Origin: an uncultured Bacteroides sp.
GTDB lineage: Bacteria; Bacteroidota; Bacteroidia; Bacteroidales; Bacteroidaceae
Assembly (NCBI GenBank): GCA_949292025.1
Contig: CASEYC010000047.1
Span: forward strand, 1-58,268
Length of the DNA stretch: 58,268 nucleotides
Reading direction: 5' to 3'
In this document: positions 37,637 through 47,470 of the stretch, one piece after another
Layout of the letters: every line of letters begins with the position of its first letter
Position numbering within the stretch: the stretch's first letter is position 1
The notes under the pieces: model-generated
Database searches by the model: none
Told to the model about the DNA's origin: nothing
The model's input: the letters and a program-made list of their open reading frames with translations, nothing else
Program-made: the position numbers and the translations under genes

Positions 37637-38695
37637 TTATACGTTTATTAATTTCTGATTTTCACTTGCAAAATAAAGGAAGGAATCTGGAAGAAAACTG
37701 GAAAAAGAGAAATTATTGGTTTCCAACCCCCAGGCGGAGGTATGGGTAAGCACGGGCAAAGGTACGGATTTCATTCTGAGTCCACGTCCAACGTCTGCAC
37801 CGCCTGTGTTGACCGGGTGCAGGGCTTCCAAAGAGGCACGCATTTCGTCCAAAGTCTTGCACCCTGCGGTGTCCCACATGGCCAGTCCCGCAGCCTCGGC
37901 CTCTGCCAAAGTCCGCGTGGAGATGATGCCTTTCAGTCCGCCGCCACTCTGGATGATGGCGCGCTGGATATACCCCTTGGACAAAGGAGAAGACACCAAC
38001 GCCTGCACGCTGCCCGCCCCCGCGCTCTGTCCGAAGACCGTGACGTTATCCGGGTTTCCGCCAAAGGCCGCGATATTATTCTTTACCCACCTCAAGGCGG
38101 CCAGTTGATCGAAGAGGCCATAGTTGCCCGAGCCTTTCCCGCCGTTCTCCGCCGTCAGCAGCGGATGGGCCAGGAAACCGCACATCCCTAAGCGATAGTT
38201 CAGCGTCACCAACACCACTCCTTTCTTGGCATAGGCATCGCCGTCAAATTCTATTTCGTGCCCAAAGCCGTTCATAAAGGCACCGCCATGTATCCACACC
38301 ATCACGGGCAACTGCGCATCTTGCTTGCCGGGCGCGGGTGTCCAGACGTTCAAGTAGAGGCAATCCTCGCTCATCGGAGGGTTCCCGTCCTGATAGAATT
38401 CCTCCCAATAAAACGAGCCTTCTTGCTGTCCGCCTTGCAAGGACGCGTCGCCGAAAGTGTCGCAACGACGCACGCCCTGCCACGGCTCCACGGGTTGCGG
38501 TTGTCGCCAGCGCAGATCACCCACAGGAGGAGCGGCATAGGGAATGCCCCGGTAGACAGTCACACCCTCGGCATCGACCACGCCGGACACCTGCCCGCCG
38601 TCCACAGTCAATACCGGTGTCTCTTGGGCCGTTGCCGGCAGGGCCGTACCCATACTTAAAACTGCTGCTGCAAAAAACTGAAAAATCTTCTTCAT
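37637..38695 (-). pseudogene. Type B carboxylesterase, C-terminally truncated
   Basis: The 352-aa product begins with a signal peptide (MKKIFQFFAAAVLSMGTALPATAQ region) and the carboxylesterase opening VYRGIPYAAPPVGDLRW. It continues with SEDCLYLNVW, the oxyanion segment MVWIHGGAFMNG and the nucleophile elbow FGQSAGAGSVQ. Intact members have about 500-550 residues; the acidic and histidine members of the catalytic triad would lie in the missing third. The last about 30 residues after GRGLRM look unrelated to the family. It is thus probably inactive. It is the second gene after the GH3 gene (22 bp gap), so the pair once acted together, probably on acylated glycans. Confidence 0.75.
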
Positions 38696-38717
38696 GGTCT
38701 TTCCTTTATTAAGTTCT

Positions 38718-40898
38718 TTAAAACCGTACTTCTCCTTCCAGACGAATATCTGCCGACGAAGCGCCGACACCCAGTTTCACCATCCCGGGCTCCAGCACAA
38801 AGGCATTTTCCTCCTCGTTCCAATAGCCCAAGTCTTCCTTGGGAATGTCAAGCACCACTTCCTTCGTTTCGCCGGCGGCAAGGAACACGCGGGCAAAGGC
38901 ACGCAACTGACGGGCAGGACGCTCCACCTTCGAGTCGGGATAAGAAGCATAGAGCTGCACCACCTCCTCGCCGTCGCGCGTGCCGCTGTTCTTCAACTGT
39001 ACGGTCACGCTGACTTTCCGCTTGTCCTGCTTGACAGACTTGATCTGTTCGTAGTCGAAGGTCGTGTAGCTCAATCCATAACCAAAGGGATAGAGCACGT
39101 CACCTTTATAATACATATAGGTGCGGCCATGACGGATGTCATAATCCATCATCGGGGGCAGGTCGGTGATGTCCTTCACCCACGTCTGTACCGTACGCCC
39201 TGCGGGATTCACCCGACCGAAGAGCACATCAGCCAATCCGTTACCCTGTTCCTGGCTGCAATGCGTGATGTGCACGATAGCGGGCACATGCTCCTGGCTC
39301 CAATTGATGGCATAGGGGAAACTGCTGACCAGCACCAGCACGGTATTGGGATTGGCCCGACGCACCAACTTCACCAAGTCCTCGTCCGGCAACATCAGCG
39401 ATTTGCGGTCCACCGCCTCGCGGCCGTCGCTGGGCACAGGGCAGAACTTCCAATCTGGACGCACGCCATACGGATGGTTACCCACGCATACCAAGGCCAC
39501 ATCGGCCTCAGCGGCTATCTGCTCGGCTCGGCCACAGGCATTGTCAGGCGCATAGAGCACCGCTGTTCCGTCGGCCACGGCTTGGCGGATACCGTCGAGG
39601 ATCGTGACCTCATACGAAGGCGTGCCGCTATACCAATCTTGTACAATCTGGTCGGCATACGGACCGATGACAGCTATTTTCTTCAACTTCGAGGCATCAA
39701 GGGGAAGAAGCGAGGCATTATTCTTCAACAGGACAACGGACTTTGCCGTCACCTCACGCACCAGGCGATGCACTTCTTCGCGTTCGTAAGGCGGCATCTC
39801 CGTGTCATCGCGTCCGATGTTCCGGTACGGGTTCTTCGAATCCTCCCCGTCCAGCAATCCCAACTTCAGGGCGACGTACAAGTTTCCCCGGATGGCCTTG
39901 TCAATATCGGCTTCCGTCACCAATCCTTTTTCCAATGCTTCCTTGATATAAGGCATATAAACATCAAGGAACTGTCCCGTCGTGGCTTTCACCACGGCTG
40001 CCGCTCCCTCGGCCATCGTGGGATAGGCATGATGCGCGTTCACCAACAGTTTCAGGGCACCGCCATCCGTGCAGATGATGCCGTTGTTGCCCCACTGCTT
40101 CCTTGTGATGGCCTCCAAACAGGGGTGCACGCTCATCGTTGTGCCGTTCCACGCGTTGTACGAAGCCATGAAGGCACGGCTCCCACCCTCGGTAATGCCT
40201 TTATAGAACGGATAGGCATAGTATTCATGGAATAAGCGGTTGTCGAAGTCGCTTGACGTGCTGTCGCGCCCGTCCTCATTGCTATTGGCCAAGAAATGCT
40301 TCATCAGGGCAGCGGTGCGCCAATAGCGGGGGTCATCGCCTTGCAGGCCTTGGATGTTGGCCACGGTCAGACGAGCCGTCAGGAAAGGGTCTTCGCCATA
40401 GCTCTCCTCCGTGCGTCCCCAGCGCGGATCGCGAGCCAGGTCGGCATTGGGGGCACGCATCACAAGGGAATGGCGTGGATTCTCGGGCCGTTGCATATAA
40501 TAGCGTGCTTCCACGGACGCTTGTTCGCCCACCTTTCTCAGCAGATCCACATCCCATGTGGAACCTAATCCGTAGGATTGCGGAAAGATAGTGGTAGGCA
40601 AATCGGTCTTTACCCTGCGCCCGTCTTCGCCCTTTGCCCAGCCGCCCCATGCGCCAGGACCGCCGAGGGTCAGGCCGTGCAGACCTTCAAAATGGTTGCA
40701 GTCGGGAATACCAAGCCTTGGCACACCGAGGTTGGTGGAGAGTAGCGATAACTTCTCGTCCAGCGTCAACTGGTGGAGCAGGGCTTCCACACGTTGTTCA
40801 TCACTCAAGTTTGTGTTGCGGAAATCTTTCGCCGACTGCGCAGACAAGGGCAAGCCGACAGCCAAGCATACGCTTACGATAAATGCTTTCAGTTTCAT
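38718..40898 (-). CDS. Glycoside hydrolase family 3 beta-glycosidase
   Basis: A secreted or periplasmic GH3 enzyme of 726 aa. It has a signal peptide (ending near PLSAQ), the N-terminal TIM barrel with LTLDEKLSLLS, GLGSTWDVDLLRKVGE, NADLARDPRWGRTEESYGEDP and LMKHFLANSNE. The predicted nucleophile lies in GIICTDGGALKLL. Next comes the C-terminal domain with VVLLKNNASLLPL and IAVIGPYADQI, and a fibronectin-III-like end. Beta-glucosidase or beta-xylosidase activity is typical. Start Met 40898 is chosen over a longer frame because of the signal peptide. The esterase remnant follows in the same operon. Confidence 0.94.
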   Translation of the reverse strand: MKLKAFIVSVCLAVGLPLSAQSAKDFRNTNLSDEQRVEALLHQLTLDEKLSLLSTNLGVPRLGIPDCNHFEGLHGLTLGGPGAWGGWAKGEDGRRVKTDLPTTIFPQSYGLGSTWDVDLLRKVGEQASVEARYYMQRPENPRHSLVMRAPNADLARDPRWGRTEESYGEDPFLTARLTVANIQGLQGDDPRYWRTAALMKHFLANSNEDGRDSTSSDFDNRLFHEYYAYPFYKGITEGGSRAFMASYNAWNGTTMSVHPCLEAITRKQWGNNGIICTDGGALKLLVNAHHAYPTMAEGAAAVVKATTGQFLDVYMPYIKEALEKGLVTEADIDKAIRGNLYVALKLGLLDGEDSKNPYRNIGRDDTEMPPYEREEVHRLVREVTAKSVVLLKNNASLLPLDASKLKKIAVIGPYADQIVQDWYSGTPSYEVTILDGIRQAVADGTAVLYAPDNACGRAEQIAAEADVALVCVGNHPYGVRPDWKFCPVPSDGREAVDRKSLMLPDEDLVKLVRRANPNTVLVLVSSFPYAINWSQEHVPAIVHITHCSQEQGNGLADVLFGRVNPAGRTVQTWVKDITDLPPMMDYDIRHGRTYMYYKGDVLYPFGYGLSYTTFDYEQIKSVKQDKRKVSVTVQLKNSGTRDGEEVVQLYASYPDSKVERPARQLRAFARVFLAAGETKEVVLDIPKEDLGYWNEEENAFVLEPGMVKLGVGASSADIRLEGEVRF

Positions 40899-40948
40899 GG
40901 TCGTGTAATTTTTAGTGATAAACGTGGCAATATGCCACAATTTGTCCA

Positions 40949-40956
40949 CAAATGTA
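40949..40956 (-). promoter_or_regulatory. Promoter -7 box of the GH3 gene
   Basis: TACATTTG on the minus strand, 50 nt before the GH3 ATG. It lies only 22 bp from the opposite-facing box at 40979-40986, so the two promoters overlap back to back. Confidence 0.5.
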
Positions 40957-40978
40957 GGCAAAAGAGACAGAAATGCCC

Positions 40979-40986
40979 TATCTTTG
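40979..40986 (+). promoter_or_regulatory. Promoter -7 box of the methyltransferase gene
   Basis: TATCTTTG on the plus strand, 23 nt before the ATG at 41010; matches the Bacteroidetes -7 consensus. Confidence 0.55.
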
Positions 40987-41009
40987 TGTTCTAAAAACAC
41001 TTAAAATTC

Positions 41010-42230
41010 ATGTTCCTGACCGACGAGACCCTCCGCTTCATCCGCCAGCACGCTGATGACGACGTGCGTGCCCTGGCCTTGCACGCCCGCACCCTGCCCG
41101 GCGTGGACCTGCCCGCCGCCCTCACCCAGATAGCCGGACTGCAAACCCTCCGGACCAAAGTCCCCACGTGGGCGGCCACCGAAGGCATCCTCTGCCCTGC
41201 CCGCTTGTCGCTGGAGCAATGCTCGTCCGAAGCCACGGCGCGATACAAGGCGGACATTGTGGCCGCACACGCAGGCCCCCGCCGACACCTGGCCGACCTG
41301 ACCGGCGGACTGGGCATTGACTGCTCCCTGCTGGCACCGCTGTTTGCCGAGGCGGACTACGTGGAACGGCAGGAGGAACTTTGCCGGCTGGCCGCACACA
41401 ACTTCCCGCTGCTGGGCCTGACGCACATCCGCGTGCACTGCGCCGACGGCACCGCTTTCCTGGCCGACATGCCGCCCGCCGACTGGCTTTTCCTGGACCC
41501 GGCACGGCGCGACAGCCATGGCGGCAAGACGGTCGCCCTGGCCGACTGCGAGCCGGACGTGTCGCAACTGGAAGACCGCCTGCTGGAGAAAGCACCCCAC
41601 GTCCTGCTGAAACTCTCACCCATGCTGGACCTGACCCTGGCCGTCCACACCCTGCGCCACGTCAGCCAGGCTCACGTGGTGGCCGTGGACAACGAATGCA
41701 AGGAACTGCTGCTGGTGCTGCAACGGGACGGGACAGCAAGCGCGGAGGACGTGCCCATAACCTGCGTCAACCTGACGAAGCACGGCGGCAACGGCACGGC
41801 ATTCACCTTCACCCGGCAACAGGAACAGGCCTCACCCTGCCCCTTGGCAGCCAATCTCTCGGAATACCTCTACGAGCCGAATGCCGCCCTGATGAAAGCC
41901 GGCGCCTTCCGCTGCCTCACAGATGCCTACGGGATAGAGAAACTGCACCCCAGCAGCCACCTCTACACGTCAAACCGCCTCATCCCGGATTTCCCCGGAC
42001 GGACCTTCCACGTCGAGGGTTGTGGCGGACTGGGCAAAAAGGAGGCCAAAGCCCTGCTGGGCGGTCTCAGCCAAGCCAACCTGGCCGTGCGCAACTTCCC
42101 CGACACCGTGGCCTCCCTGCGCCGGCGCCTGCACCTGGCCGAAGGCGGAGACACGTATATCTTCGCCACCACGCTGGCAGACGGGCGGAAGGTGCTGATA
42201 CGGGCGGTCAGAACGACAGTTTCATCGTGA
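41010..42230 (+). CDS. SAM-dependent methyltransferase with THUMP-like C-terminus
   Basis: A 406-aa class I methyltransferase typical of Bacteroidetes. The SAM-binding region begins with HLADLTGGLGIDCSLLA, continues with an acidic strand end VERQEELCRLAAHN, and the catalytic-like motif is WLFLDPARRD. A C-terminal THUMP-like domain (about 300-406) ends in FATTLADGRKVLIRAV, suggesting RNA binding. The target nucleotide is unknown. The 3' end overlaps the convergent DUF5686 gene by 23 bp, so the two mRNAs share antisense ends. Confidence 0.87.
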   Translation: MFLTDETLRFIRQHADDDVRALALHARTLPGVDLPAALTQIAGLQTLRTKVPTWAATEGILCPARLSLEQCSSEATARYKADIVAAHAGPRRHLADLTGGLGIDCSLLAPLFAEADYVERQEELCRLAAHNFPLLGLTHIRVHCADGTAFLADMPPADWLFLDPARRDSHGGKTVALADCEPDVSQLEDRLLEKAPHVLLKLSPMLDLTLAVHTLRHVSQAHVVAVDNECKELLLVLQRDGTASAEDVPITCVNLTKHGGNGTAFTFTRQQEQASPCPLAANLSEYLYEPNAALMKAGAFRCLTDAYGIEKLHPSSHLYTSNRLIPDFPGRTFHVEGCGGLGKKEAKALLGGLSQANLAVRNFPDTVASLRRRLHLAEGGDTYIFATTLADGRKVLIRAVRTTVSS

Positions 42231-44769
42231 TGCGCACGCCGCTCTTCTGGATGTTGGGATTTCCCCGGTAGTTCAGGCGCCACACATAGTCCACACGCAT
42301 GAAGTTGAAGATATTCTCCACGCCCACGCTGGCTTCCATATAGGGCGCACGCCCCAGGCGTTGGGTGAAGGAGGGGAAGGCATACAGACCCTCGCCCTGT
42401 TTGGCGGGGTCGTTCTTGTCCGTCAGGTGGCCCCACAGGCCGCGGAAGCAGAACACCTCGCGCCAGCGCAGCTTCTTGATGAGGGGGATGCGGTTCAGGA
42501 GGATACCGTTCATATAATAAGTCAAATCCCACGACAGGTATTCATCGTTGATAAACTCCAGCGCGTTCATGTTGGTGTAGGTCTCGGGCTGGATGGTGTA
42601 GGTGGTGTTGGCATTGGGCAGGATGAGCAACGGATAGGGCACCTTGGTCCACACCTTGCCCCCTTTCACGATGGCATCCAGGTAGCCGAAGGCGGAGAAC
42701 CAGAAGCGCTTCTGCATCCCCACCTCCGTGCGTTGCAGGTCGTAGGACGAGCCCAGGAAGCCCTTCCGCGCCATGGTGTGGCTCAAGTTGAAGATGAAGG
42801 CGTCGTAAGTGATGGGGATGCGCTGCGTGCGGGTCTGGTAGAACTTCTCGTTGCGCCCGTAGCGCAGTTTCAGTTCCAAGGCAGTCAGGTCATAGTGGGC
42901 CACGGGCGTCAGCGAACCATCCGCCCCGATGCGCTGGAAGGGGGCGTAAGGCGTGGCCTGCTCGCGCTGGTTGCGGACGATGGCGGCGTAGGAGAAGCCG
43001 TTGTAGTGTTCGCGCGTGTAGGTCAGTTCGGCCCGGCGCAGGTAGGTGGCCACATTGTCCTTCTTGCGCTTGATGGCCAGCATCACATTATCCTTGCTGG
43101 TGTACATATAGTTCTGTCCCAACTTGTTGAGGTCATACATGTATTCGAAGCGCAAGGCGTGCTGCGGATACTCCAGCCGGAAATCCTTGCGCGGGTTGAA
43201 GGAATATTCCACCAGCCCGTCATACTTCATCTTGCGGTCCCGTGTGCCATAGGCCGCATAGCCCTCGAAGAACCAGTGCTTGTTGAACTGCGGGGTGGTC
43301 CCGCCGCCCACACGCAGACGGACGCCCTCGATGGCATTGCCGTTGATGGTGCTGTTCATCGGGCCCAGGTCGAACTTGTTCTTTTCCGGGTTCTTGTTGG
43401 TCGGAATGTAGCCGGACACGAGGGTAGTCACCACCTTCTCCGTGAAATAGAAGAGGGGCACGGAACGCAGCCGCTGCATCAGCTTGTCCACCCCGTTGGG
43501 ATTTTTCTTGCGGGCCTCCTCCGGACGGTTCTCCACCCAGAAATCATCGGGACGACGGTAGGCACCTTTCTGCTCCACCAAGGGGGCAGGCTGCTCGAAG
43601 AGGGCGGCGTGTTCGGTGGCAGGCGGGTCGAAGGAATGGGCCCGATAGACGTTGAGCCGTTGTGCGTACATTCCTTTGGACTTTTCTGTTAGCTTGAAGT
43701 TGACGCGGATGTCATCCTTGGTGATGAGACGGCTGCTGTCCGCCGTGCGCTCGAACTCCTGCTCGATGGTCATGCGGGAGACAAAGTTCAAGTTGATGTC
43801 CTTGGCCACGTTGAGCACGGCGCGGCGGACAAAGTAGGTGGAATCCAGCGTGACGTACAGATGGCCCGTGAAGCCGAACGACTCGGAATTGAAAGGCACG
43901 AACCCCAGGTCCATGCAAGGACGGCCCGCCACCTGCACCGTGTCCAACAGATAGTATTTATAGAACGCCGGGCCCAGCGTGGACAGCGGGCTGACGAAGC
44001 GTTGCAGGAAGAGCGGGATGTTGTTCTGGAAGATGTCCACCTCGCGGAACGCCTCGTTCAGGAACTGCTGGATGCCTTCGCGCGAGAACACCTCGTCCAC
44101 GCCTGCGGCCTTGCTGCCCATCAGCAGGACCTTCTCCGACTTGGGGTCACGGCGATAGAAGACGCGCTCCAACCGTTCGCGCTCGCTGACGGGCAAGACG
44201 GTGGTGCCCGCCTCAAGTGTATCCACAAACTCGCGCACGAAGTCGAATTTGCCGGGCTTCCGGCCCTCTTCGCGGGGCTTGGGCGTATATTCGTTGAGGG
44301 CGAAGACCATCCGCTGGTAGCGGTCGTAGCTGTAGTAGTCGTGGCTGCGGGGGTCGTGGGCATCGCGGCGGGCGATGACTTTTTTCACGAAGTCCACGGC
44401 AGGATTGCCGCGCCGCTTGTAGTGCTCGCGCCCGGGACGGATAACCACCTCGTCCAAGGCAATGGCGGAGGGACGCAGACGGATGTCGAGCGTGCCGCCT
44501 TGTCCCGCCCGGACGGTCACCCGTTGCGTGTCATAACCCATATAAGACACCTCCAACACTTGGCGCACCACAGGCGAAGACAGCGAGTAATGACCGTCCA
44601 CATCCGTTTTCGTGCCCACAGATGTCCCTTCCCACACCAATGAAGCGTAGGGCAGGCTCTCGCCGGTGATGGAGTCAGTGACCGTTCCGCGCAGCACGGA
44701 ACGCTGGGCAGAAACCGTCAGGACCGACAGCAGGCTTAGGATAAACAGTGCAAATCTTTCTTTCAACAT
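42208..44769 (-). CDS. DUF5686 outer membrane protein with carboxypeptidase-like regulatory domain
   Basis: An 853-aa outer membrane protein. A signal peptide (ending near TVSAQ) is followed by a CarboxypepD-regulatory-like domain (LRGTVTDSITGESLPYASLVWEG) at about 22-105. A large DUF5686 region then ends in a beta-barrel and the terminal aromatic KLSF. No TonB plug is present. The family is widespread in Bacteroidetes and of unknown function. Here it stands at the end of the ketosynthase cluster (20 bp after the thioesterase gene), as in other Bacteroidetes genomes to my knowledge. It might take part in placing the cluster's lipid product in the outer membrane. Confidence 0.88.
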   Translation of the reverse strand: MLKERFALFILSLLSVLTVSAQRSVLRGTVTDSITGESLPYASLVWEGTSVGTKTDVDGHYSLSSPVVRQVLEVSYMGYDTQRVTVRAGQGGTLDIRLRPSAIALDEVVIRPGREHYKRRGNPAVDFVKKVIARRDAHDPRSHDYYSYDRYQRMVFALNEYTPKPREEGRKPGKFDFVREFVDTLEAGTTVLPVSERERLERVFYRRDPKSEKVLLMGSKAAGVDEVFSREGIQQFLNEAFREVDIFQNNIPLFLQRFVSPLSTLGPAFYKYYLLDTVQVAGRPCMDLGFVPFNSESFGFTGHLYVTLDSTYFVRRAVLNVAKDINLNFVSRMTIEQEFERTADSSRLITKDDIRVNFKLTEKSKGMYAQRLNVYRAHSFDPPATEHAALFEQPAPLVEQKGAYRRPDDFWVENRPEEARKKNPNGVDKLMQRLRSVPLFYFTEKVVTTLVSGYIPTNKNPEKNKFDLGPMNSTINGNAIEGVRLRVGGGTTPQFNKHWFFEGYAAYGTRDRKMKYDGLVEYSFNPRKDFRLEYPQHALRFEYMYDLNKLGQNYMYTSKDNVMLAIKRKKDNVATYLRRAELTYTREHYNGFSYAAIVRNQREQATPYAPFQRIGADGSLTPVAHYDLTALELKLRYGRNEKFYQTRTQRIPITYDAFIFNLSHTMARKGFLGSSYDLQRTEVGMQKRFWFSAFGYLDAIVKGGKVWTKVPYPLLILPNANTTYTIQPETYTNMNALEFINDEYLSWDLTYYMNGILLNRIPLIKKLRWREVFCFRGLWGHLTDKNDPAKQGEGLYAFPSFTQRLGRAPYMEASVGVENIFNFMRVDYVWRLNYRGNPNIQKSGVRITMKLSF

Positions 44770-44790
44770 CAGACAATCTTTAAGTTTCTA

Positions 44791-45219
44791 TCAATCGCCC
44801 CCGACGAACCGCTTCTTCCACCGGACGTAATAATCGGGCAGGTCCAGCAGCAGTTGCCCGGCGGGGTCGATGAAGAGCTGGGTCGTACTGCCCGTGGCGC
44901 AGAGCAGGTGCCCCTCCTCGCGGTAGACCTCATACTCGAAGTCCAGCCGCGCGCCGGGCTTATGGACGTAGCGAGTGTGTATCTCGGCCACGTCGTTGAC
45001 CACGAGCGGCGCCAAGTAGCGGACGTGCAGATCATAGACCGGGGCATAGATGCCCGACCGCTGGATGTCGGCATACCCGATGCCGGGATAATGGCGGCCG
45101 AAGGACTCGCGCCCGTCCTCGAAGTAGGTGACATACGACCCGTGCCACACGCGCTGCATCGGGTCCGTCTCGCTGAACTTCACGCGGACGCGGCAAATAT
45201 CTGTCAGTTCTTTCTCCAT
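44791..45219 (-). CDS. Acyl-ACP/acyl-CoA thioesterase of the ketosynthase cluster
   Basis: A 142-aa hot-dog thioesterase. The active-site part is VKFSETDPMQRVWHGSYVTYFEDGRE, with the Asp and the HG..Y..Y pattern of the 4HBT family. It ends RWKKRF, near the start of the DUF5686 gene. It is 2 bp from the FAD oxidoreductase gene and therefore part of the cluster 47.7-44.8 kb. It likely releases the finished acyl chain or edits wrong products. A longer upstream frame is rejected. Confidence 0.9.
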   Translation of the reverse strand: MEKELTDICRVRVKFSETDPMQRVWHGSYVTYFEDGRESFGRHYPGIGYADIQRSGIYAPVYDLHVRYLAPLVVNDVAEIHTRYVHKPGARLDFEYEVYREEGHLLCATGSTTQLFIDPAGQLLLDLPDYYVRWKKRFVGGD

Positions 45220-45221
45220 AG

Positions 45222-46652
45222 TCAGGTTGAAATAAGGGTGAAAGTCCGCAACGCCGTCATCGTCACCCCATGCAGGCCGTGCAGCATCAGGCTTTGTCCC
45301 GTCAGCCACAGGTTGGGGATGGGCGTGCGGGGCGACAACAGGACGGACAACGGTTCGTGGAAATCCTTGCGCAAGCCGTAGGCCGAACCTTCGGGCGTGC
45401 CGATATAGTCGCGCCAGGTCAGCGGCGTGCTGACATACCGTTCTTCCACCAGGCTGCCCAGACCGGGCACTACCCTTTCGGCCAGGGCGAGGCATTCGTC
45501 GGCCATGCGTTCCTTCATCGCCCGGTAGGCTTCGCCGCGACGGCCCACGGCGGTATCTGCCCAAGGCAGGCAACACGCCCACGCCATCGGAGTCAACAGG
45601 TCCACCTGGCGGGTGAAGTCCGTCCCGTCCTCGGGCACGCGGCAACTGGCCATCACAGCCTTCACAGGACCCTCGCCCCGGCAGGCCGCCCACACGTCCG
45701 GCTGTGCGTAGACGTAATGGTTGTGGTTGAAGTAGCGCAACGTCTGCGGTCGGAGACGGAGGGAAACGGTCAGCATCCCGACGGTGTTGGGCTGGGCGTC
45801 CATCCGGCGGCGGTAGGACTTGCGCAACACGCTGCTCTCCGGCAACAGGCGGCAGGTGACGGCGGGGTGCAGGTCGCTGATGAATGTATCCGCTTCATAG
45901 ACTTCGCCGTCGGTGCAGCGTGCAGCCGCCAAGCGGCCATTTTTCTCTACCAGTTCGCACACCTCGGCGTTGCAACGGATGTCGCCCCCGTTGGCACGGA
46001 TTTGCGCTGCCAGGCGGTCAGTAACCTGCGAGCCGGAACCACGCAGGCGCCAACTGCTCTCCACATAGCCCGCGTTGCAGTGGGCAAAGGTGAACAGCGG
46101 CAGGGATTCGCGCCGCAGTTCCATCCGCAGGGCATTGCCGCTCAGGACATCGCGCAACAGCGGGTCGCGGAAGTTGGCCTCCAAATAGTCCCAAGCCCCG
46201 GTCTCCAGCAGGCTGTTTCCATCGGCGGGATGCACATCCTCGCCCCCGGAACGGGATACACGGGCCAGCAAGCCGGCATAGCGGCGCAGGGCCTCGCGCT
46301 CGGCAGGGAACTCGGCAGCCAAAGTCCCGGCAAAGGCTTCGAAGCCTTGCACCAAGGAAAACGTGCGGTCGCCGATCGTGATGTGGTCATACGCCTCGTC
46401 CAGACGGTGCCAGGGCAAGTCCAGCAAGCCCAGCCGGGCAAAGGCATCGTGCAAGGACTGTCCCTCGCCCAGCCCGCCGACATAGTGGAAACCGGTGTCG
46501 TAGTCCAGCCCGCGACGGCGGTAGCTTTGCAGGCAGCCGCCCACGTGGCACTCTTTCTCCAGCACCAACACGCTGCGCCCCGCCTTCGCCAGGAGAAGGG
46601 CGCACTCCAGTCCGCCCAATCCGGCTCCTATGACCGCCACATCATATTTCAT
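45222..46652 (-). CDS. FAD-dependent oxidoreductase, phytoene desaturase-like
   Basis: A 476-aa flavoprotein with the N-terminal dinucleotide motif DVAVIGAGLGGLECALLLAKAG and the following VLEKECHVGGCLQSY. The last part, NLWLTGQSLMLHGLHGVTMTAL, is the C-terminal FAD motif of the CrtI / retinol-saturase group. Such enzymes desaturate, saturate or isomerise polyene chains. In this cluster a polyene acyl substrate is plausible. Met 46652 is chosen; it overlaps the stop of the preceding dehydratase gene (TGATG). Confidence 0.88.
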   Translation of the reverse strand: MKYDVAVIGAGLGGLECALLLAKAGRSVLVLEKECHVGGCLQSYRRRGLDYDTGFHYVGGLGEGQSLHDAFARLGLLDLPWHRLDEAYDHITIGDRTFSLVQGFEAFAGTLAAEFPAEREALRRYAGLLARVSRSGGEDVHPADGNSLLETGAWDYLEANFRDPLLRDVLSGNALRMELRRESLPLFTFAHCNAGYVESSWRLRGSGSQVTDRLAAQIRANGGDIRCNAEVCELVEKNGRLAAARCTDGEVYEADTFISDLHPAVTCRLLPESSVLRKSYRRRMDAQPNTVGMLTVSLRLRPQTLRYFNHNHYVYAQPDVWAACRGEGPVKAVMASCRVPEDGTDFTRQVDLLTPMAWACCLPWADTAVGRRGEAYRAMKERMADECLALAERVVPGLGSLVEERYVSTPLTWRDYIGTPEGSAYGLRKDFHEPLSVLLSPRTPIPNLWLTGQSLMLHGLHGVTMTALRTFTLIST

Positions 46653-47032
46653 CATGCACCCCATTCTCCTTTCAGTTCCATATAGGTGTGCCCGTCGTCA
46701 TACAGGCGGGCGGTCACGGTCCAGGTTCCTTCGCCGGCGGGTTGCAGGGCGATGGCCAAGTCCATTTCGGGACAAGCGTCCGGCGTAGCCAGGGTCAAGA
46801 AACGGCACGATGCCACCCGGCGGATCAGCAAGGGTTGCCCCGCCAGCCGACCGGCACACTGCCGCGCCATCTCCACCTGGCAGACGCCCGGACACACCGG
46901 ACGGCCGGGGAAGTGACCGCGGTAGACGTCACAGTCCGGCAACAGGGCGATGCGGAACACGGCACTGCCGTCCGCCTGCATCGCCGTGTCAAGGATGCGG
47001 TAATAGTTGTTCGCTAAGGATGATACTGCCAT
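46652..47032 (-). CDS. Beta-hydroxyacyl-ACP dehydratase (FabZ/FabA-like)
   Basis: A 126-aa hot-dog protein with the dehydratase signature YRGHFPGRPVCPGVCQVEMA, in which His40 and Glu54 correspond to the catalytic pair of FabZ. It would remove water from 3-hydroxyacyl-ACP in the elongation cycle. It lies 12 bp after the ApeP-like gene and overlaps the FAD enzyme gene by one base, so translation is coupled. Confidence 0.87.
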   Translation of the reverse strand: MAVSSLANNYYRILDTAMQADGSAVFRIALLPDCDVYRGHFPGRPVCPGVCQVEMARQCAGRLAGQPLLIRRVASCRFLTLATPDACPEMDLAIALQPAGEGTWTVTARLYDDGHTYMELKGEWGA

Positions 47033-47044
47033 AGTCGTTTCGTT

Positions 47045-47470
47045 TTATTCCTCCATCGCGACCTTCATCTGCGTTTCCGCCACGACCTCATCGGCAACCC
47101 GCGTCTCTGCGGCGATGACCAGGATGCGGTCGAACTCGGTGAGCAGGGTGACGGTGGTGTGCAACTCCTCGCCCACGGCGGGACGGCGGTGGCACCGGAA
47201 CTTCTTGACCTCGCCAATGAAGCCCAAAGGCGCCGCCTGCGCGCCCTTTTGCCGCTCCCGCCAGCCCGCGAAAGCCGAGGCAGACTGGGCGATGTGCTCC
47301 ATCACCCCCGTCTCGGCCAGCAGGCCGTCGTCGTCCAGGAAGAAGTTGTCCGCACGCACCATGAGGCACGCCTCGGCACTGTCGTCGTCCGCGCGGAGCA
47401 GACGGTCCACCATCCGGACGGGGTCGCGCTGCGGAATCAGGTCCCGTATGTCCGTGTCTTTAGTTTCCAC
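47045..47470 (-). CDS. ApeP-like 3-hydroxyacyl-ACP dehydratase
   Basis: A 141-aa hot-dog protein of the ApeP type found in aryl polyene clusters: DLIPQRDPVRMVDRLL near the start, the glutamate-histidine part TGVMEHIAQSASAFAG and a C-terminal KVAMEE. With no suitable ATG, a GTG at 47470 that overlaps the ACP gene by 11 bp is the best start. It is the second dehydratase of the cluster; two of them are also present in known aryl polyene pathways (ApeI and ApeP). Confidence 0.8.
   Translation of the reverse strand: METKDTDIRDLIPQRDPVRMVDRLLRADDDSAEACLMVRADNFFLDDDGLLAETGVMEHIAQSASAFAGWRERQKGAQAAPLGFIGEVKKFRCHRRPAVGEELHTTVTLLTEFDRILVIAAETRVADEVVAETQMKVAMEE

Noticed and set aside
38694-40235. Plus-strand frame of 513 codons opposite the GH3 gene
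   Set aside because: Shadow frame without recognisable motifs; the GH3 frame is complete.
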